DNA of 64,000 nt from Lycium barbarum (GCF_019175385.1 NC_083346.1:119787771-119851770), one strand, 5' to 3'; shown: positions 1 to 12,360, counted from the first letter of the stretch. Made by a program: numbers and translations. The notes: a model not told the origin generated them from the letters alone.

Positions 1-206
1 ATTTTCCTTGTGTTAGATTGGTCCCAAAGTTTAGAATTCCCTGTGTCAATTTTGTCGTAATCAAGAGACTCAAATGGACTTGATATCCCTACCTATAGGA
101 ATTAGTGCATTTGATCCCCCATCCCATATGTTTGTTTTTATGCACCAAGTTCCAAAAGAGTAATTGAAAAGAATATTGCTACCAAAACTTTGTGGTAGAT
201 TGGCAA
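1..206. other. Intergenic flank, no gene seen
   Basis: AT-rich sequence with no convincing ORF or RNA gene. Its last five bases (GGCAA, 202-206) are the left target-site duplication of the solo LTR that follows. The sequence resumes after the LTR at 3469. Confidence 0.6.
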
Positions 207-2402
207 TGTTATGTCCCGTATTTTCATACATTGGGACGTTTTAAAATAAACGCGAAAAGTTAAAGACAAGACTATCTTAAGGTACGAAGTAGAGATTTTC
301 ACTTCCGGTTTCGTTTCGAGTCACAATTTATCTACAATTTTCGTTTGGCATTGAAGTATTAATGGAAAATTGGGATTAAACTAACCATAATTGGATTAAT
401 AAGTGGGATTGGAAAGACAAAAATCTACCCACTATTTTAGGCCATGTTTGGCCGTGCACTATAGTGCCTTGGTCAAGGAATCTTGACCCAATTTAGTGTG
501 ATCCACATGTCCAAGGCATGAAGGGGACATATAGACAAGAAAATCTGTTCACTCCACATTTTCACAACTCATTTCAACATTCCAAAGTGTAGAACACTTA
601 GAGAGTGTAGAACACTTAGAGAGAGAGAGGGAAGCTCTCGGCTAAGAGCTAGCCGAGAGTGAGGTTCAAATATTGCTCAAAAATTCCAGTTTTCTCCACC
701 AATTTTACTCCTCATCTAGTGTATAAGAAGGTGTAGTAGTTGTTGAAAAGAAACAAGAAAGTGTAGCACCTCAATAGAGTTGAAGTTTCGGCCAAGGTGA
801 AGAACAAGATTGAAAAGTAAGAATGCTTATTGTTCTTGTGTTGCATGATAATTTGAATGTATAGTTCATGCATGTTGTTGTTGGATTGTTGTTGTGGTTG
901 AAGTAGAGAGTGAGCCGTGAGTGTGGTGAAGTCATGATTGATTTCATTTTGCATGTATTGTTGATGAATTGAATATGTATCAACATTGGTAAATGAACAA
1001 AGATTGTAGAAGTTTGGTTGTGATGTTGCATGTTGGATATTAGACTGTTTTCTTGAAATTAAAATGAGTCGTGTGCCCTTGATTCTAATGAAGTCATGCT
1101 TAATCTTCTTGTACATGGATTGGAAGTGAATGAATGTGTTGTAGTATGGATAAATGGATGAAAATCATGAAGTTGTTGAAGTGGTGTTGTAGCCGTGTGA
1201 GTGGACTGTTTTGGGGGGATTTAGGGACCGTTTTGTGCCACATTTGGATTGTTGTTGTTATGAACATTGTGGTGTATTGTATGCATGTTGAATATGTGAA
1301 TTGAGGTGTTAAAGAAATGAATTATGTTGAAGTGTATAGGCAGTCCAAAACCGTGGACTGTTTTGGTACTAGAAGTTAATTTGTGTGTGTTGAATGTTGA
1401 TTCTTGTTGCAAACGTTTAGTGAAAGTAAAGTGCAATGATTCAAGTTAAAACTAAAATGAATTGTGGGTTGTTGTAAGAATGAAGATGATGCTAAAACAG
1501 TTCCAAGAACCATAAAAGTAATGTCATTAAACGTGTTGTTATTGTTGCAAGTTAAAACTGGAAAATTTCTAAGCGAGAATGAAAACGTTATGTGTGTTGT
1601 TTAGCCGTGTGTATGGGGCAGTTTTGAATGATGTATGGACTGCCCAAGTTCCCTAAGTAATGTTTAAACAAGTTTGGATTGATACATGAAAGAACGATTA
1701 GCAAGGTTAACTTGTAGCGCTAGTTGGTTTGAATGCGAACGAAACGTCGTTTAAATGTTAGAAAGGGATTGTGAGCGTCAAAATACGTATTGAATTCCCT
1801 TGTAGACTAATTGTAGCTCTTCATATCTTGATATAGGATAAGTGTTTTTGGGCAGCAAGTACAAGTTAGAATACAACTAAACGCTAAAGGTATGTAAAGC
1901 CTTTTCCTTCTTTCTTTTGGCATGTCCTAGACGTAAGTATGAAACGATATGAACCTTGGGGTAAATTCTATTCTCTAGTTCCATGCATGACTTATGATTC
2001 TATATTTCATTAAGGCTATTGTCATGTGCCTACAATATGAGTGACTAATGAATAATGCATGGAAGTTCCTATTCTTAAAGAATTGCACAACTAGAGACAT
2101 ACTTGACTTTCAAAAGCTACACCATGTTAAAGTGATATACGTACATGAAATCTGAAACGTTCCTTGTAATAGTTTGTTGTGAGACTTAAAATGAACTGAA
2201 TATGAATATTATTTTGACACTTTAGAGCTGGTTAGTTGCTTATCCATTGAGTCTCAAAAAGATAAATTGCATATATGTGGTTGCATGTTATTCTGCTCGT
2301 GCCTACCGTTATATCCTTCACTGAGTCCCGGGCCAGGATACGTTTTCATGCGCATGTTTACTATATTATTCACCGAGTCCCTCATTAAAGGGTCGGGACA
2401 CG

Positions 2403-2493
<91 letters not shown>

Positions 2494-3468
2494 ATGATAT
2501 GATGATGATATGATGACAAGATGATATGATGATGATATGATGATATGGAGATGGTGGACAGGAGGGCATATATTCCTTATTACCGAGTCCCTCATTAAAG
2601 GGCCGGGAAACGTACATGTTTATGATTATGATGCTATGATTTTAAATACCGAGTCCCTCATTAATGGGCCGGGACACGTAATATATGTTATATACAGAAT
2701 GATTATGCTATGCAGCTTTGATTACAAAACTCTATAATGACATTGATATGAGAATGATACAGATGAAATATGTTCAAAGGCAAGTTTTATGAAATTTTGG
2801 TTGTTGCATTGAATCCTATATACCTTGTCTCAATATAAGTCTATTACTATGTTTCAAGCTTTACATGCTCAGTACATATTCCGTACTGACCCCCTTTCTT
2901 CGGGGGGCTGCGTTCATGCCCGCAGGTACAGACGCTAGTTTCGGAGATCCGCCAGTTTAGGACACTTACTCAGCTATTTTGGACTGCTCCTTTGTTCCGG
3001 AGCTAGCTTGTGGTATAACTCCCTTATGTTGTATTCATATGTGTTTAATTGGGTACGGCGGGGCCCTGTCCCGCCATATGATACAGTCATTACTCTTAGA
3101 GGTCTGTGGACATCTGTGTGGGTCTGTTTGTAGTTGTTGATGCGTTTTACGACTATGACTTATGTTTGGGGCGTACCCATTCGTAATGGCAGCCTTGTCG
3201 GCTTGCATATATATGTATGTTTGGTATTTTGCATATCGTGGCAGCCTTGTCGGCTTGCGTAGGAATATATACATATTGTTGTTTAAAAAGTGCAACTCCT
3301 CAGGAGATAGGTGCCTAAGACATACAAAACTTGACAGCTTTAAAATAACACTCTACCTTTTTATACAAATGAGATCATGACATGCTGATTATAAATGATG
3401 ATAGTTAACAGATAATATGAGTGTCCAACTCGGGCACTAGTCATGGCCTACGGGGCTGGGTCGTGACA
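207..3468 (+). mobile_element. Solo LTR of a long-LTR retrotransposon
   Basis: The segment starts TGTTATGTCCCG and ends GGTCGTGACA, so it has the TG..CA ends of an LTR. It is flanked by a perfect 5-bp direct repeat, GGCAA (202-206 and 3469-3473). No primer-binding site, polypurine tract or second LTR adjoins it, so it is a solo LTR left by recombination between two LTRs. Inside are four copies of a GAGTCCC..GGGACACGT hairpin motif (about 2320-2345, 2372-2402, 2582-2612, 2649-2680) and a roughly 88-bp (TA)n tract at 2404-2491. The same hairpin family lies in the LTRs at 45023-48224 and 58912-61833 in the opposite orientation, but the rest is only loosely similar, so this is a related subfamily. 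The ORFs seen inside are repeat translations, not genes. Confidence 0.88.
2404..2491. repeat. (TA)n microsatellite
   Basis: About 44 uninterrupted TA units inside the solo LTR, directly after a GGGACACGT hairpin motif. A shorter degenerate GATATGATGATG tract follows. Confidence 0.95.
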
Positions 3469-3633
3469 GGCAAGTTTATCCTTCATTAGAGGTTTCGATT
3501 CGAGCTCCAGAGCCGCTTTTGATACGAAACACTTTATCTCCTAAGTGAAACTTTCCTACATGGATCCAAACTAATCGGGTCCCAAAACATTTAATGGACC
3601 CCGTGTGATGCACTTTCCTTTTATTCATAATAT
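3469..3633. other. Short intergenic stretch between two transposons
   Basis: No ORF of note. It continues the sequence interrupted by the solo LTR and ends in TAT (3631-3633), the target duplication of the CACTA element. Confidence 0.6.
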
Positions 3634-5514
3634 CACTACTAAAAGACTGACAAAATTCGACGGACAAAAAAAGGACGGACTGCGTCGCTTTGAAAAACCG
3701 ACAGAAAACCGACTCAGTGCGTCGGTTTTGTGTATTTCTATTTTTTTTTTATTTTTTTAATTAAAAAACCGACGGACAACGTCGGTTTTTTCCGCAAAAT
3801 TTTGAAATTATAAATCCGCAAAAAAAAAAAAAAACCGACGTGATATAATAATAATAATAATTAATATAAAATCGACGGACGATGTCGGTTTTTTTATAAA
3901 TAATATGCAATTCAATTTGTTTTTTAAAAAAATAATAAACAATTTTTTTTTAGGAAACCGACCGTCGGTTTCCTCTTCTTCTTTTTTAATTTTTGGGTCA
4001 AATCTGGTCAAACGTGCGGGAAAAACCGACGGACAGGGTCAGTTTTGTCCGTCGGTTTTTCTTTAAAAACATTCCAGACGGGTTTTCATACCCATTTCTT
4101 CTCCTCTTCCCAATTAAACTCCCATTCCCCTCAAACCCTAGCTACCCGCCGCCTCCCTCCCCTCCGCCCAGCCCCCCCGCTCATTTTCCCGCCGCCCAGT
4201 GCCGCCGCCTACACAGCCCGTCCCCACCAACCCCAGACCTGTTTTGAAGTTAATTAATTGAGGTTAGTTTCTCTTAAATTAGGGCTTTTAAAATTCTTTC
4301 AATTTTAGTTTTATTTGTAGATTTTAGGCCTAATGCTGATCTATTTAGCTTTGTTAAACATCATTTGCAATGTTATTAATGTTGAATTTGTGAAAAAAAT
4401 GTAAACTTTATTTGACTAGTTTAGTTGTCATTTTTTTTTTGGCTTGAGATTGTGCTATATTTCATGTTCTTTGTCAATGTATTTGTGTTAGCTTAGTTAT
4501 CATTCTTTGTAATATTATTGATGTTGAATATGTGCAAAAATGTATACTTTAATTATTTGACTAGATTTTTTTTTTTGGTTGGATTGTGTTTTTTGTTAGA
4601 ATTCCATAAGTTATTAGAATTGTTATTGATCATTCCAAATTAGAATTGGTTGAGATTGTGTTTTTCAAAGTTAGAATTGTTAAGTTATAGTATTTCTAAA
4701 CTCAATACTAAAATGTAGATTTTATTTCTCTAGATTTACTTTTCAATTTTTCGAATTGGTTGGAATTGTGCTTTTCAAAGTTAGAATTATTAAGTTATGT
4801 TAGAATTATTAAGTTAAAACTAGTTAATGGTACTTTTGGTTGGACATTTAAATATTTCTGAACTTTGAAGGTCTATTTAGATTGTATTTGATGTGTTTAG
4901 ATAGTGTTTGATGTGTTTTATTATTACTTAGGGTGATTTTATGTGTTGAAGCTCTTTTAAAATTGATTTGGAGCATTTTAATGCTAGTTTTGAGCTGCTT
5001 TTGGTACTGGTTTCTGTGCATGTGTGGCTGCAGAAAATGCAGGAATTGAATGCAGGAAATTTTTCAGAAAATCGACGCAGTCCGTCGGTTTTCTGGAAAT
5101 TAATTTTGGAAATTTTTCAGAAAACCAACTCAGTCCATCGATTTTCTGGAAAATACTTCTGAAATTTTATGAAAAAACCGACGCACTGTGTCGGTTTTGT
5201 ATTTAAAATAAAAAAATTTAAATAAAAAACTTTTTCCATAAAATATATATATTTTTATATAACATAATAAATCAGAAATTAAAAAAATCGACTCTGTCCG
5301 TCGTTTTTTTTATTTTTTTTTTAGTTTTTTAAAATTATTGTATAAAATCCGACGGACCACGTAACTGATGCAGTCCGTCGGAAAAATCGACATGGTCCGT
5401 CAGTTTTCAAAAAGCGAGGCTATGTAAACCGACGGACCGTAAAGTGTCGATTTCCCATCGGTTTCATTGAAAAAACCGATGCAGTCCGTCGATTTTTCCC
5501 GTTTTTTAGTAGTG
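3634..5514. mobile_element. Non-autonomous CACTA (En/Spm-like) DNA transposon
   Basis: The 1881-bp element begins CACTACTAAAAGAC and ends in the inverted counterpart TTTTTTAGTAGTG. It is flanked by the 3-bp target duplication TAT (3631-3633 and 5515-5517), as expected for CACTA transposons. Both ends are packed with subterminal repeats of the type AACCGACGGAC..GTCGGTTTT in both orientations, the usual transposase-binding design of this superfamily. No transposase ORF is present. Positions 4080-4257 are C-rich and proline-coding, look like a leader plus the start of a coding exon (AAACCCTAG at about 4133), and may be the remains of an element gene or a captured host fragment. The middle, 4260-5030, is AT-rich and non-coding. 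Confidence 0.88.
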
Positions 5515-6223
5515 TATTAATCATTATGATCCGATTTATGTGATGTATTTTTTTAAGACTATTAAAAAAATGTCTTTTTATATCTGGCAAACAAGGGGTC
5601 AAGAACCATTTTGCCTTGAGACCAATTTTTGACGTGCAAGAGCCCACTCGCATTTTCTATCACTTTATAATACAACTAAAAGATGGAATAACTCATTACA
5701 CAATATAAATAGAACTCTTTCTACTTCACGAGGGATATTTCATTGGAGATACCTTTTTATTTTCTAATTGGAAGACATAATTGATAATCTTATGGAAGAT
5801 ACTAATTAATCTAGGATTTGTTTTCCTCTTTTTGGTTCTTATTTGAGGAGGTTTATGTAATTATGATATATTAAGTGACCATAATGTTAAGGTGAGAAAT
5901 CTCAAGGGCATAAGTACAAACTATGTGATCTGAAATACTTAATTACAAACCTTAAAAATATGCAAAGGAGCAGACAACGAATCTATCTATGTCAAATTGT
6001 CAATAGTAACAGAAACAGAATCCACATCTACAATCCAATCAAACCTCAATATTTGGTTGTACATTTTGTTATATTATTGTAATCTTGACCGAAGACCATA
6101 TAACCATACCTTGCCCAAACACATACCCCCGGGCCCCCCCACCTCCCCGTCTCCCCTATATTCCCTACTCCATAGCTTTTGAAAATGACTGAGAAGAGAT
6201 TACTTTTGAAAAAAATTCTAGTA
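5515..6223. other. Intergenic, no gene seen
   Basis: AT-rich, with only short spurious ORFs on both strands. A cytosine-rich patch lies at about 6125-6165. Confidence 0.5.
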
Positions 6224-6443
6224 CTCCGTCCGTTTTAAAAAAATTATCTTAGTTTAATTTGGTATAAAATTTAAAAAATAAAGAAAGATTTTTAAAATAT
6301 GTGATCTAAAACAAGAATTAGATATTTATGTGGCTGTAAATCATCTTATAAACTTAAGTTATTTCTAAATATAGAAATATATTAATTTTTTTAAGATAGA
6401 TTAAAAAAAAAAGACGAAGCCAATTCTTTTGGGACAGATGGTG
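6224..6443. mobile_element. Stowaway-like MITE
   Basis: About 220 bp with imperfect terminal inverted repeats (CTCCGTCCGTTTTAAA at the left; GGGACAGATGGTG at the right). TA dinucleotides flank both ends. This is the CTCCCTCCGTCCC type common in plant Tc1/mariner MITEs. There is no coding capacity. Confidence 0.75.
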
Positions 6444-7302
6444 TAGTAATTGACAGTATAATTTTCTTACATAATTAGAATATTTTTGCTTGACATGAAT
6501 TTGATTGAATAAAAATGATTTTTGAAGATTTATACAATCAGCTTTTAACTTTTTTTAGAATTGAGGCACTAGTAATTAAACTTATTGAATAACTAAAATA
6601 TTTTTATTGACAGTATAATAAGTTATTTACTTGTAACGATCAGACCCATATTTTTGGACGTTTGTGTTAAAACAGGTTTTGACACTTTAAATAAGTCACT
6701 AATATCATTTGAAATTAGTTGAGATAGTTTGGGTTGATATTCGAGAGGTCAAATTTTTCTAGTGTCGGACTGTGCACCACGTGGCACAATTGCAATGAAG
6801 GCACTAATTATATAAATAGTTGAACACGAAAATCAACAGTCATTCTTGGGGATTTTGACATTGTAATGAACTTTTTATGAATCATCTATATAATTTAATT
6901 TGTTATCAACATGTTACGTACCATTTATTTTATGTAATCAATCAATTTTACCAGCAAATACATTTTAAGTGATTACAACTACAACATATAATTTTTTGTA
7001 CTAATGCGTACATAGAACTTAAACTCTACTATTAATTTCTTTTTAATTTATGTGGCGCATGCACTTACTTTTTAGTCCGATCTAGAAAGAATAATACTGT
7101 TCTAAATATGAAAATAATAAACCTCACACTTTTTATTTTACGCTTCATGAGAAACTTTTATCATCACACACATGTTATGATATGTTTAAGAACATAAGTT
7201 CAAAAAATACATACCATGCAGAGGAGACATGAGTAAAATAATAAATTTTAAATTTCGTACCGATTCAAACTATACCATATAAATTGAAAAGTATAATATA
7301 TA
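6444..7302. other. Intergenic, no gene seen
   Basis: AT-rich, without a supportable gene. A GC-richer patch at about 6635-6800 (containing CACGTGGCAC) may be an old LTR fragment, but no ends were found. Confidence 0.45.
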
Positions 7303-7561
7303 CTCCCTTCGTCCCAATTAGTTTGACACTTTTCACTTTTCGAGAGTCAAACGATTCATTCTTTGATCGTAATTTTTTCATATGTCTTTTAAATGTTTTA
7401 GATTATTAATTATGGTGACTTATAGTACTTTTTACGTAGTTTTTAAATATGTAAATTTCATTTTGAAAAATCTAACGATTCTATGTTGAAACAAACGGTC
7501 AAAATTAAAATATTTAATTTTCGAAAAACAAAAAATGTCAAATAAATTAGGATAGAGAGAG
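7303..7561. mobile_element. Stowaway-like MITE
   Basis: A 259-bp element starting CTCCCTTCGTCCCAATTAG and ending CTAATTT-type complement ..AGGATAGAGAGAG, with TA on both sides (7301-7302 and 7562-7563). The internal TTTGACAC motif and its complement near the right end (TGTCAAATAAATTAGG) extend the inverted repeat. Confidence 0.8.
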
Positions 7562-7896
7562 TATATTAGTACACAGAATTTAAACCTTTCTACAAAAGGC
7601 TTTTAAGATAAGAGAGAACCATCTTACAAGCCAAATAACCCCAAATCCAAAAAAAGCAAAACCACTTTTCCTATTATACCATTTGATAGACATTAGACAG
7701 CACTCAGTCACTCCTCTACTGTCTCAGTGTACTAGCTCTGTCTCAGTACCTCTGCTCCTTACGCTGCAAGCCAAACACCCCCTTATCTATCAGGCCAAAT
7801 AAAACAATCCACAACAAACCAAATCACAAATTCTCTCTATTTATCTCTTCTTTGCTTCATCCTACACATACTCTTTTCTTGGTTTTGAATATTTTT

Positions 7897-8136
7897 ATGT
7901 TGAGGTTGGTATTTGAGAACTTTGATATAGAGATGGGGTTCGTCGTTGAGATGTGTTATAACTCAAGATTAGTGTTTTTGTATAGGAAGAGGAAGTTGAG
8001 GAGCATTTTCTTGAAATTCAAAGCTCAATTCTTGAATCAGAAGAAGAAGAAAAAGAGTAACAAGTTGAGTTTTCACTATGATCCTTTAAGTTATGCACTC
8101 AACTTTGACAATGGCAACTTTGGTTTTTGCTTGTAA
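7897..8136 (+). CDS. Small basic plant protein with C-terminal YDPLSYALNFD motif
   Basis: A single-exon ORF encodes 80 aa from the ATG at 7897, or 67 aa from the ATG at 7933 (protein start MGFVVEMCYN), which I consider the likelier start. The middle is strongly basic (residues RKRKLR, then a KKKKKSNK run). The C-terminus is FHYDPLSYALNFDNGNFGFCL-like, with the core YDPLSYALNFD. I recall small uncharacterised angiosperm proteins with a basic region followed by a YDPxSYxxNFD motif near the C-terminus, and this ORF fits that pattern; no function is known to me. A pyrimidine-rich stretch upstream (about 7830-7860, CTCTCTATTTATCTC) would suit a 5' leader. There is no signal peptide or membrane segment in the shorter form. 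Stop TAA at 8134-8136. Confidence 0.6.
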   Translation: MLRLVFENFDIEMGFVVEMCYNSRLVFLYRKRKLRSIFLKFKAQFLNQKKKKKSNKLSFHYDPLSYALNFDNGNFGFCL

Positions 8137-8158
8137 AATTTATCACTTACAAGTTACA

Positions 8159-8176
8159 CCCCCCCCCCCCCCCCCC
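8159..8176. repeat. Poly-C run
   Basis: A run of about 18 cytosines shortly after the stop codon of the small basic protein gene, probably inside its 3' UTR. Confidence 0.9.
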
Positions 8177-8217
8177 TTCCTCTCTTTTTCTTCCTCAACC
8201 CCAAAAATTCCTCTATA

Positions 8218-8532
8218 AGAATTTTGATATTTTTAGATGACTAGTTGCTGACCAGTTTAATTTTCTAGCTTCAAAAATGTTGTAAGAAGGTCTAATGACA
8301 AGTTAGTAAAGTGCTTTGTATGATTTTTTTTTTTTTCTATTTCTAGTTTTACTTCAACTAATAATGCTAAATTAATCCTTGTTACCTTTTTTGTTTTTTG
8401 TCAAGAATTTTGATGTTTTAAGATGACAAGCTGACCAGTTTAATTTTTACTCTAGCTTCAGAATGTTGTAAGGAGGCTTAATGACAAGTTAAGGAAGTGC
8501 TTTATTTCTAGTTTAACTTCAACTTAATGCTT
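8218..8532. repeat. Diverged tandem duplication, two units
   Basis: About 8218-8366 and 8403-8532 are diverged copies of the same sequence. Both hold AAGAATTTTGAT, then GACCAGTTTAATTTT, then TCTAGCTTCA, then AATGACAAGTTA, then TTTCTAGTTT, in the same order. The pair lies directly downstream of the small gene, so the copies may belong to its 3' UTR. Confidence 0.75.
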
Positions 8533-10063
8533 ATTATATTCTTTAGTATCTCTTTTGTAACATAAGTTAGATATGTGCAGAAAAAATTCAATGTGCCCTA
8601 GTGGCTTCTATGCTAATATTATTCTCACATTACTAGATTTTTTCTACCATAAAAAAGGGAATTGAGAAACGGAGAAATGAAGGATCAAAAACGCTTCTTT
8701 TGTTGTTAATTTATAATGTGTTAGGAATCAACGATAAACAACTTTTTCCCTCAAATGAAAGAATTAGTTGTTAATATTATTTAGTGACAAATTATCAAAA
8801 GATCTTTTTAGCTACATGCTATTAGCGCCAAAATTAGTGTAACAAATTTCATAGCTAATTTTTTTAAAAAATATATATTCTCTCATGAAAGGACAACATT
8901 TTCAGTTTCATTTCAGAAATTGAGGAACTTTGACAAACTATTAGGTGAAGCCATTTTGGATTTGATGAAATGGTTTAAAATCCTTCTTCGTGAATGTATC
9001 CTCCATTATTTTAAGTAGTTTTTTAAAAAAAATATTCTTGTCCTTTCTATTTTGTCATCTTTCAACAAAAGATATTTGCCTTGTGGAATCAGTTGAAGAA
9101 TCTGATCCTTTTTTATGTAATAAAATGAACTTTTCTAATCAGGAAATAGCTTATCCATCTCCCTATTCAAGCCAATAATACATGCGTATTACGTTTCTAT
9201 AAATGTTTTGAAGCCTTCAATTTAAGTGTTTTAGTTTGATTGAACACAAAATTTACAAAAATAAAAAGAAATAATGATTAAAAACACACATCAACTATCA
9301 CTCTATCGCTTTTTTCACATACTTTTAACCATTAACTCTAAGAAAAGAGTCTTGAAGATGTGATTGTAAACATGTCAAATAAAATATTGAAATTAAAGAG
9401 TCGTCAAATGTACATAGCAATATTTCTTATTAAATAGACACTTAAATTAAAATGTAGGGATTCTAAAAAATTTGAATCATATTTATAAAATATTTTAAAC
9501 TTCATTTTAGATTCATAATCAACAGAAGAATAATAAGAATAAACTCAACTCACAGTAGTTTACGTTAATGTTATTTGAAGTTGAAAGAAGGTACATAAAA
9601 TTTCACCTCTCAATCATGAAATTTCTCTTTTCTAATTTATATGATGCATTTTTATTGTAGTACATTTGAAAGCAGTGATTATTTTTATATTTGAAAATAA
9701 ATTTAATAAAATTTTTATTCTTAATAAATAATTGATAGTCACATAAATATTTAATTATTTATAATTAATTGTTTCAATTTTTTTGAAAAATAATTTATTT
9801 TTAATTAAAATACATCACATAAATTGAGAAAATTGAGACGGAGAAAGTAATAAAATAGGAAGGTTGCATTGCTTTTTCCTTTTTTTTCTTAAAAACCAAG
9901 TGAATCTGTCAATTTGAGCGGCCCAAAGTGCATATGTGGAAAAGTAAGGGAATATTGGGTTGTTCAATCATTTTCAATAGTTAAGTGGATATTGGAACCC
10001 TACTATTCGATGGCAATCTTTGTCCCTTAAAGATGTGGTCCTAATTCTTAATCCTTCGTGAAA
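8533..10063. other. Intergenic, no gene seen
   Basis: AT-rich, without a supportable gene. An isolated MITE-like end (CACATAAATTGAGAAAATTG.., about 9818-9850) resembles a Stowaway terminus, but no partner end was found. Confidence 0.5.
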
Positions 10064-10312
10064 AGGCTAGGAGCTTTGGATGAGCTTATGCTTATAAGTT
10101 GTTTGCAGCTTATAAATTAAAAAAAGTAAGTTAGGGTAGTTTAATTTATTTTTTTGGCTTATAAGTTGCTTTAGATAAGTTAAGTTAAATGAGCTTAATT
10201 ATTTTTTTGAGCTTATTTTAAGCACAAAATGACTTTAAGCTGGCCAGCCAAACACTCAAAAAAGCTGAAAATAGCTTATAAGCAACTTATAAGCCAATTC
10301 AAACGGGCTCTA
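10064..10312. mobile_element. hAT-like MITE (GCTTATAAG family)
   Basis: About 250 bp beginning near GGAGCTTTGGATGAGCTTAT and ending GCAACTTATAAGCC..AACGGGCTC. Near the left end lies TTATAAGTTG and at the right end the complement CAACTTATAA, giving an imperfect inverted repeat with GAGC/GCTC outer ends. A related copy lies at 14717-15040. The exact ends and target duplication are not resolved. Confidence 0.6.
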
Positions 10313-11496
10313 GGCTCCCCATCAATTACACCAAAAAGAAAAGAAAAAAAAACCATATGTATATGTGTAGATTTATTGAAAATGTTGATAAATATTGAAA
10401 TGGCAACCTATTATCAATGAGGCAGGGGTACACTGGTGGAAAAGAAGCTTTTGAAGGGAAAGAATCCTTGCTAACTAAAAATTTAAATTATTAATTATTG
10501 TGACTTAATATTTTTTTGTATAAATCTATACGTGTGAACTTTATTCTAAGAACTTAAAGAAATATATAGACTTGAATTCACATGGAACTTAGATAGTTTG
10601 ACCTTCGTACTCTAAACCTCACCAATGAAATGGATGAAGGGGCAACTAAGGAAGTGACCTAGTGGTCAATGAAGTTGAAGTCACGAAGTATGATAATCAA
10701 ATTCATCAAAGACAAAAATATTACGTGATTTCTTCTCATTTGTCCAAAATTTGGTGAACGGAATTACTCGACACATCTGCTGGTAAGGAGATAGCAAATA
10801 CCCTATGGAATTAATCGAGGTGGGCAAAAGCTAACGCGATTAACAAATAAAACAAAATAAAATGGATGGGAAAATGTAAAACATATATGCATATTAACTA
10901 TGTAAAAGAAATATATATCTTTAGGTATCAGCAAACCCGGACTTTGTAGACCAACTCCTATCTGGATCCCCTGTTTGCTTAGCCAGCCCAATTGGATAAA
11001 ACTTCATAGTTTCTTTTCCTGTAAAATATTTAGAAATATTTTTATAAATATAGGTCAATAAAACAGGTAATTCCTCTTCTATGTAAAATGTATATTCAAT
11101 CAAATATGTTGATCATCTTTATACAAAATGTTTGTTCAAATAATTTAAGTAACGTAGCATAAAAATGACTCTTACTTTTAAATCTTTACTCATTCACAAA
11201 GTAATTGATATGGGCCGTTGTTAGAAATGCATTTTTATCTCTACCTTTATGACATAGAAAATCTAGAAGTGAAGTGCCAAAAATTGCTAGAATGTTGATT
11301 CAAAGATTAAAAAGGAGATAATGTATAACTTTGTAAAAAGAAATAAGAGAAATTTATACCATGAATAGCATATAAGCACTTATACAAGCTACTTTTTTAC
11401 TGATAGATTTTGATTATTTCCTTATTTATGAAAATGTGCACTCATATTTTCGCTTTAATTTATCTAATAAATTCTAAATAGATTCCCAATGAGAAG
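10313..11496. other. Intergenic upstream of tRNA-Cys
   Basis: No protein gene supported. ORFs at 10803-11103 on the minus strand are short and without recognisable features. A CAA-containing stretch (CCCAATGAGAAG) lies just before the tRNA, as is common upstream of plant tRNA genes. Confidence 0.5.
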
Positions 11497-11568
11497 GGGT
11501 CCATAGCTCAGTGGTAGAGCATTTGACTGCAGATCAAGAGGTCACCGGTTCGAACCCGGTTGGGCCCT
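11497..11568 (+). tRNA. tRNA-Cys (anticodon GCA)
   Basis: The 72-nt sequence folds as a cloverleaf. The acceptor stem is GGGTCCA paired with TGGGCCC (one T-G pair) plus discriminator T. The anticodon stem is TTTGA/TCAAG with loop CTGCAGA, anticodon GCA at 11529-11531. The T arm is ACCGG TTCGAAC CCGGT. The internal A box (TAGCTCAGTGG) and B box (GGTTCGAACCC) are intact, there is no intron, and a T-run at about 11579-11583 can end RNA polymerase III transcription. It reads UGC/UGU codons. No neighbouring tRNA gene was seen. Confidence 0.97.
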
Positions 11569-12360
11569 TCTTTATTTGTTTTTAATTGATTGTTTTTCCT
11601 ATTTCTTCTGTAATTGGTACAGTGAATCATCAAACGGACTATAATAGTTCACTTAACATTAACAGTGGTATATATAAACATGTTTATACCTTGTATTACC
11701 ACTATAATTAAGTCACGATATCATTACTTGCTAAGCTTGTTCATTCTTTTGTTTTTTTAAAGTTAATCACTAGTTTAATGGGGTAGATAATGGAAAAGGG
11801 AAGACTAAAAAGATGTACATTACTATACCGGATTGAATAACCTATTTAATAATGCAGATCTAGTTTAATGAATTTTAAGTTAAATCATATTACGTACACA
11901 TGTTATGCGGAATTTTATTCTACTTGGAAAAAATTGTGTTTATGAAATTAAAACATTGTAAGGATCGGTAAACATCAAAGTTTTCCTCATCATGTTTGTC
12001 TTCTTAATGACTGATTATATCATCTTCGCCTACTTATTTGTTGTGGATATCCAATTTGATATCGTAATAATTTTCCTAGCTGGGTTGATGACAAGAGGCT
12101 TATCGGAACTCTTGAAATCCTCACAATGGAGTTTGTTCAACCCTTTTGTTTACCCCTTAAATGGATAACAATTAAATTTATACGCGGTTCAAAGGGTATG
12201 CGGTTTAATTTAATACGAAAGATTATAAAGCAATAAATAATAGTGCAAAAGCGAGTTGGAACAATCAAACAACTATAAAACAATGATTGGTCTTAGGGAA
12301 CAACCGATCGGTTGGCTCGAGTCCTCGGAACCGAGCTCAATTGATCTTTGTTGTTTTATC
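11569..12360. other. Intergenic, no gene seen
   Basis: AT-rich and without a convincing ORF. From about 12130 the sequence may already belong to the GC-richer LTR-like remnant described at 12600-13020. Confidence 0.45.

Noticed and set aside
2254..2617. Minus- and plus-strand ORFs of 76-113 aa
   Set aside because: They are translations of a (TA)n microsatellite and hairpin repeats in the solo LTR.
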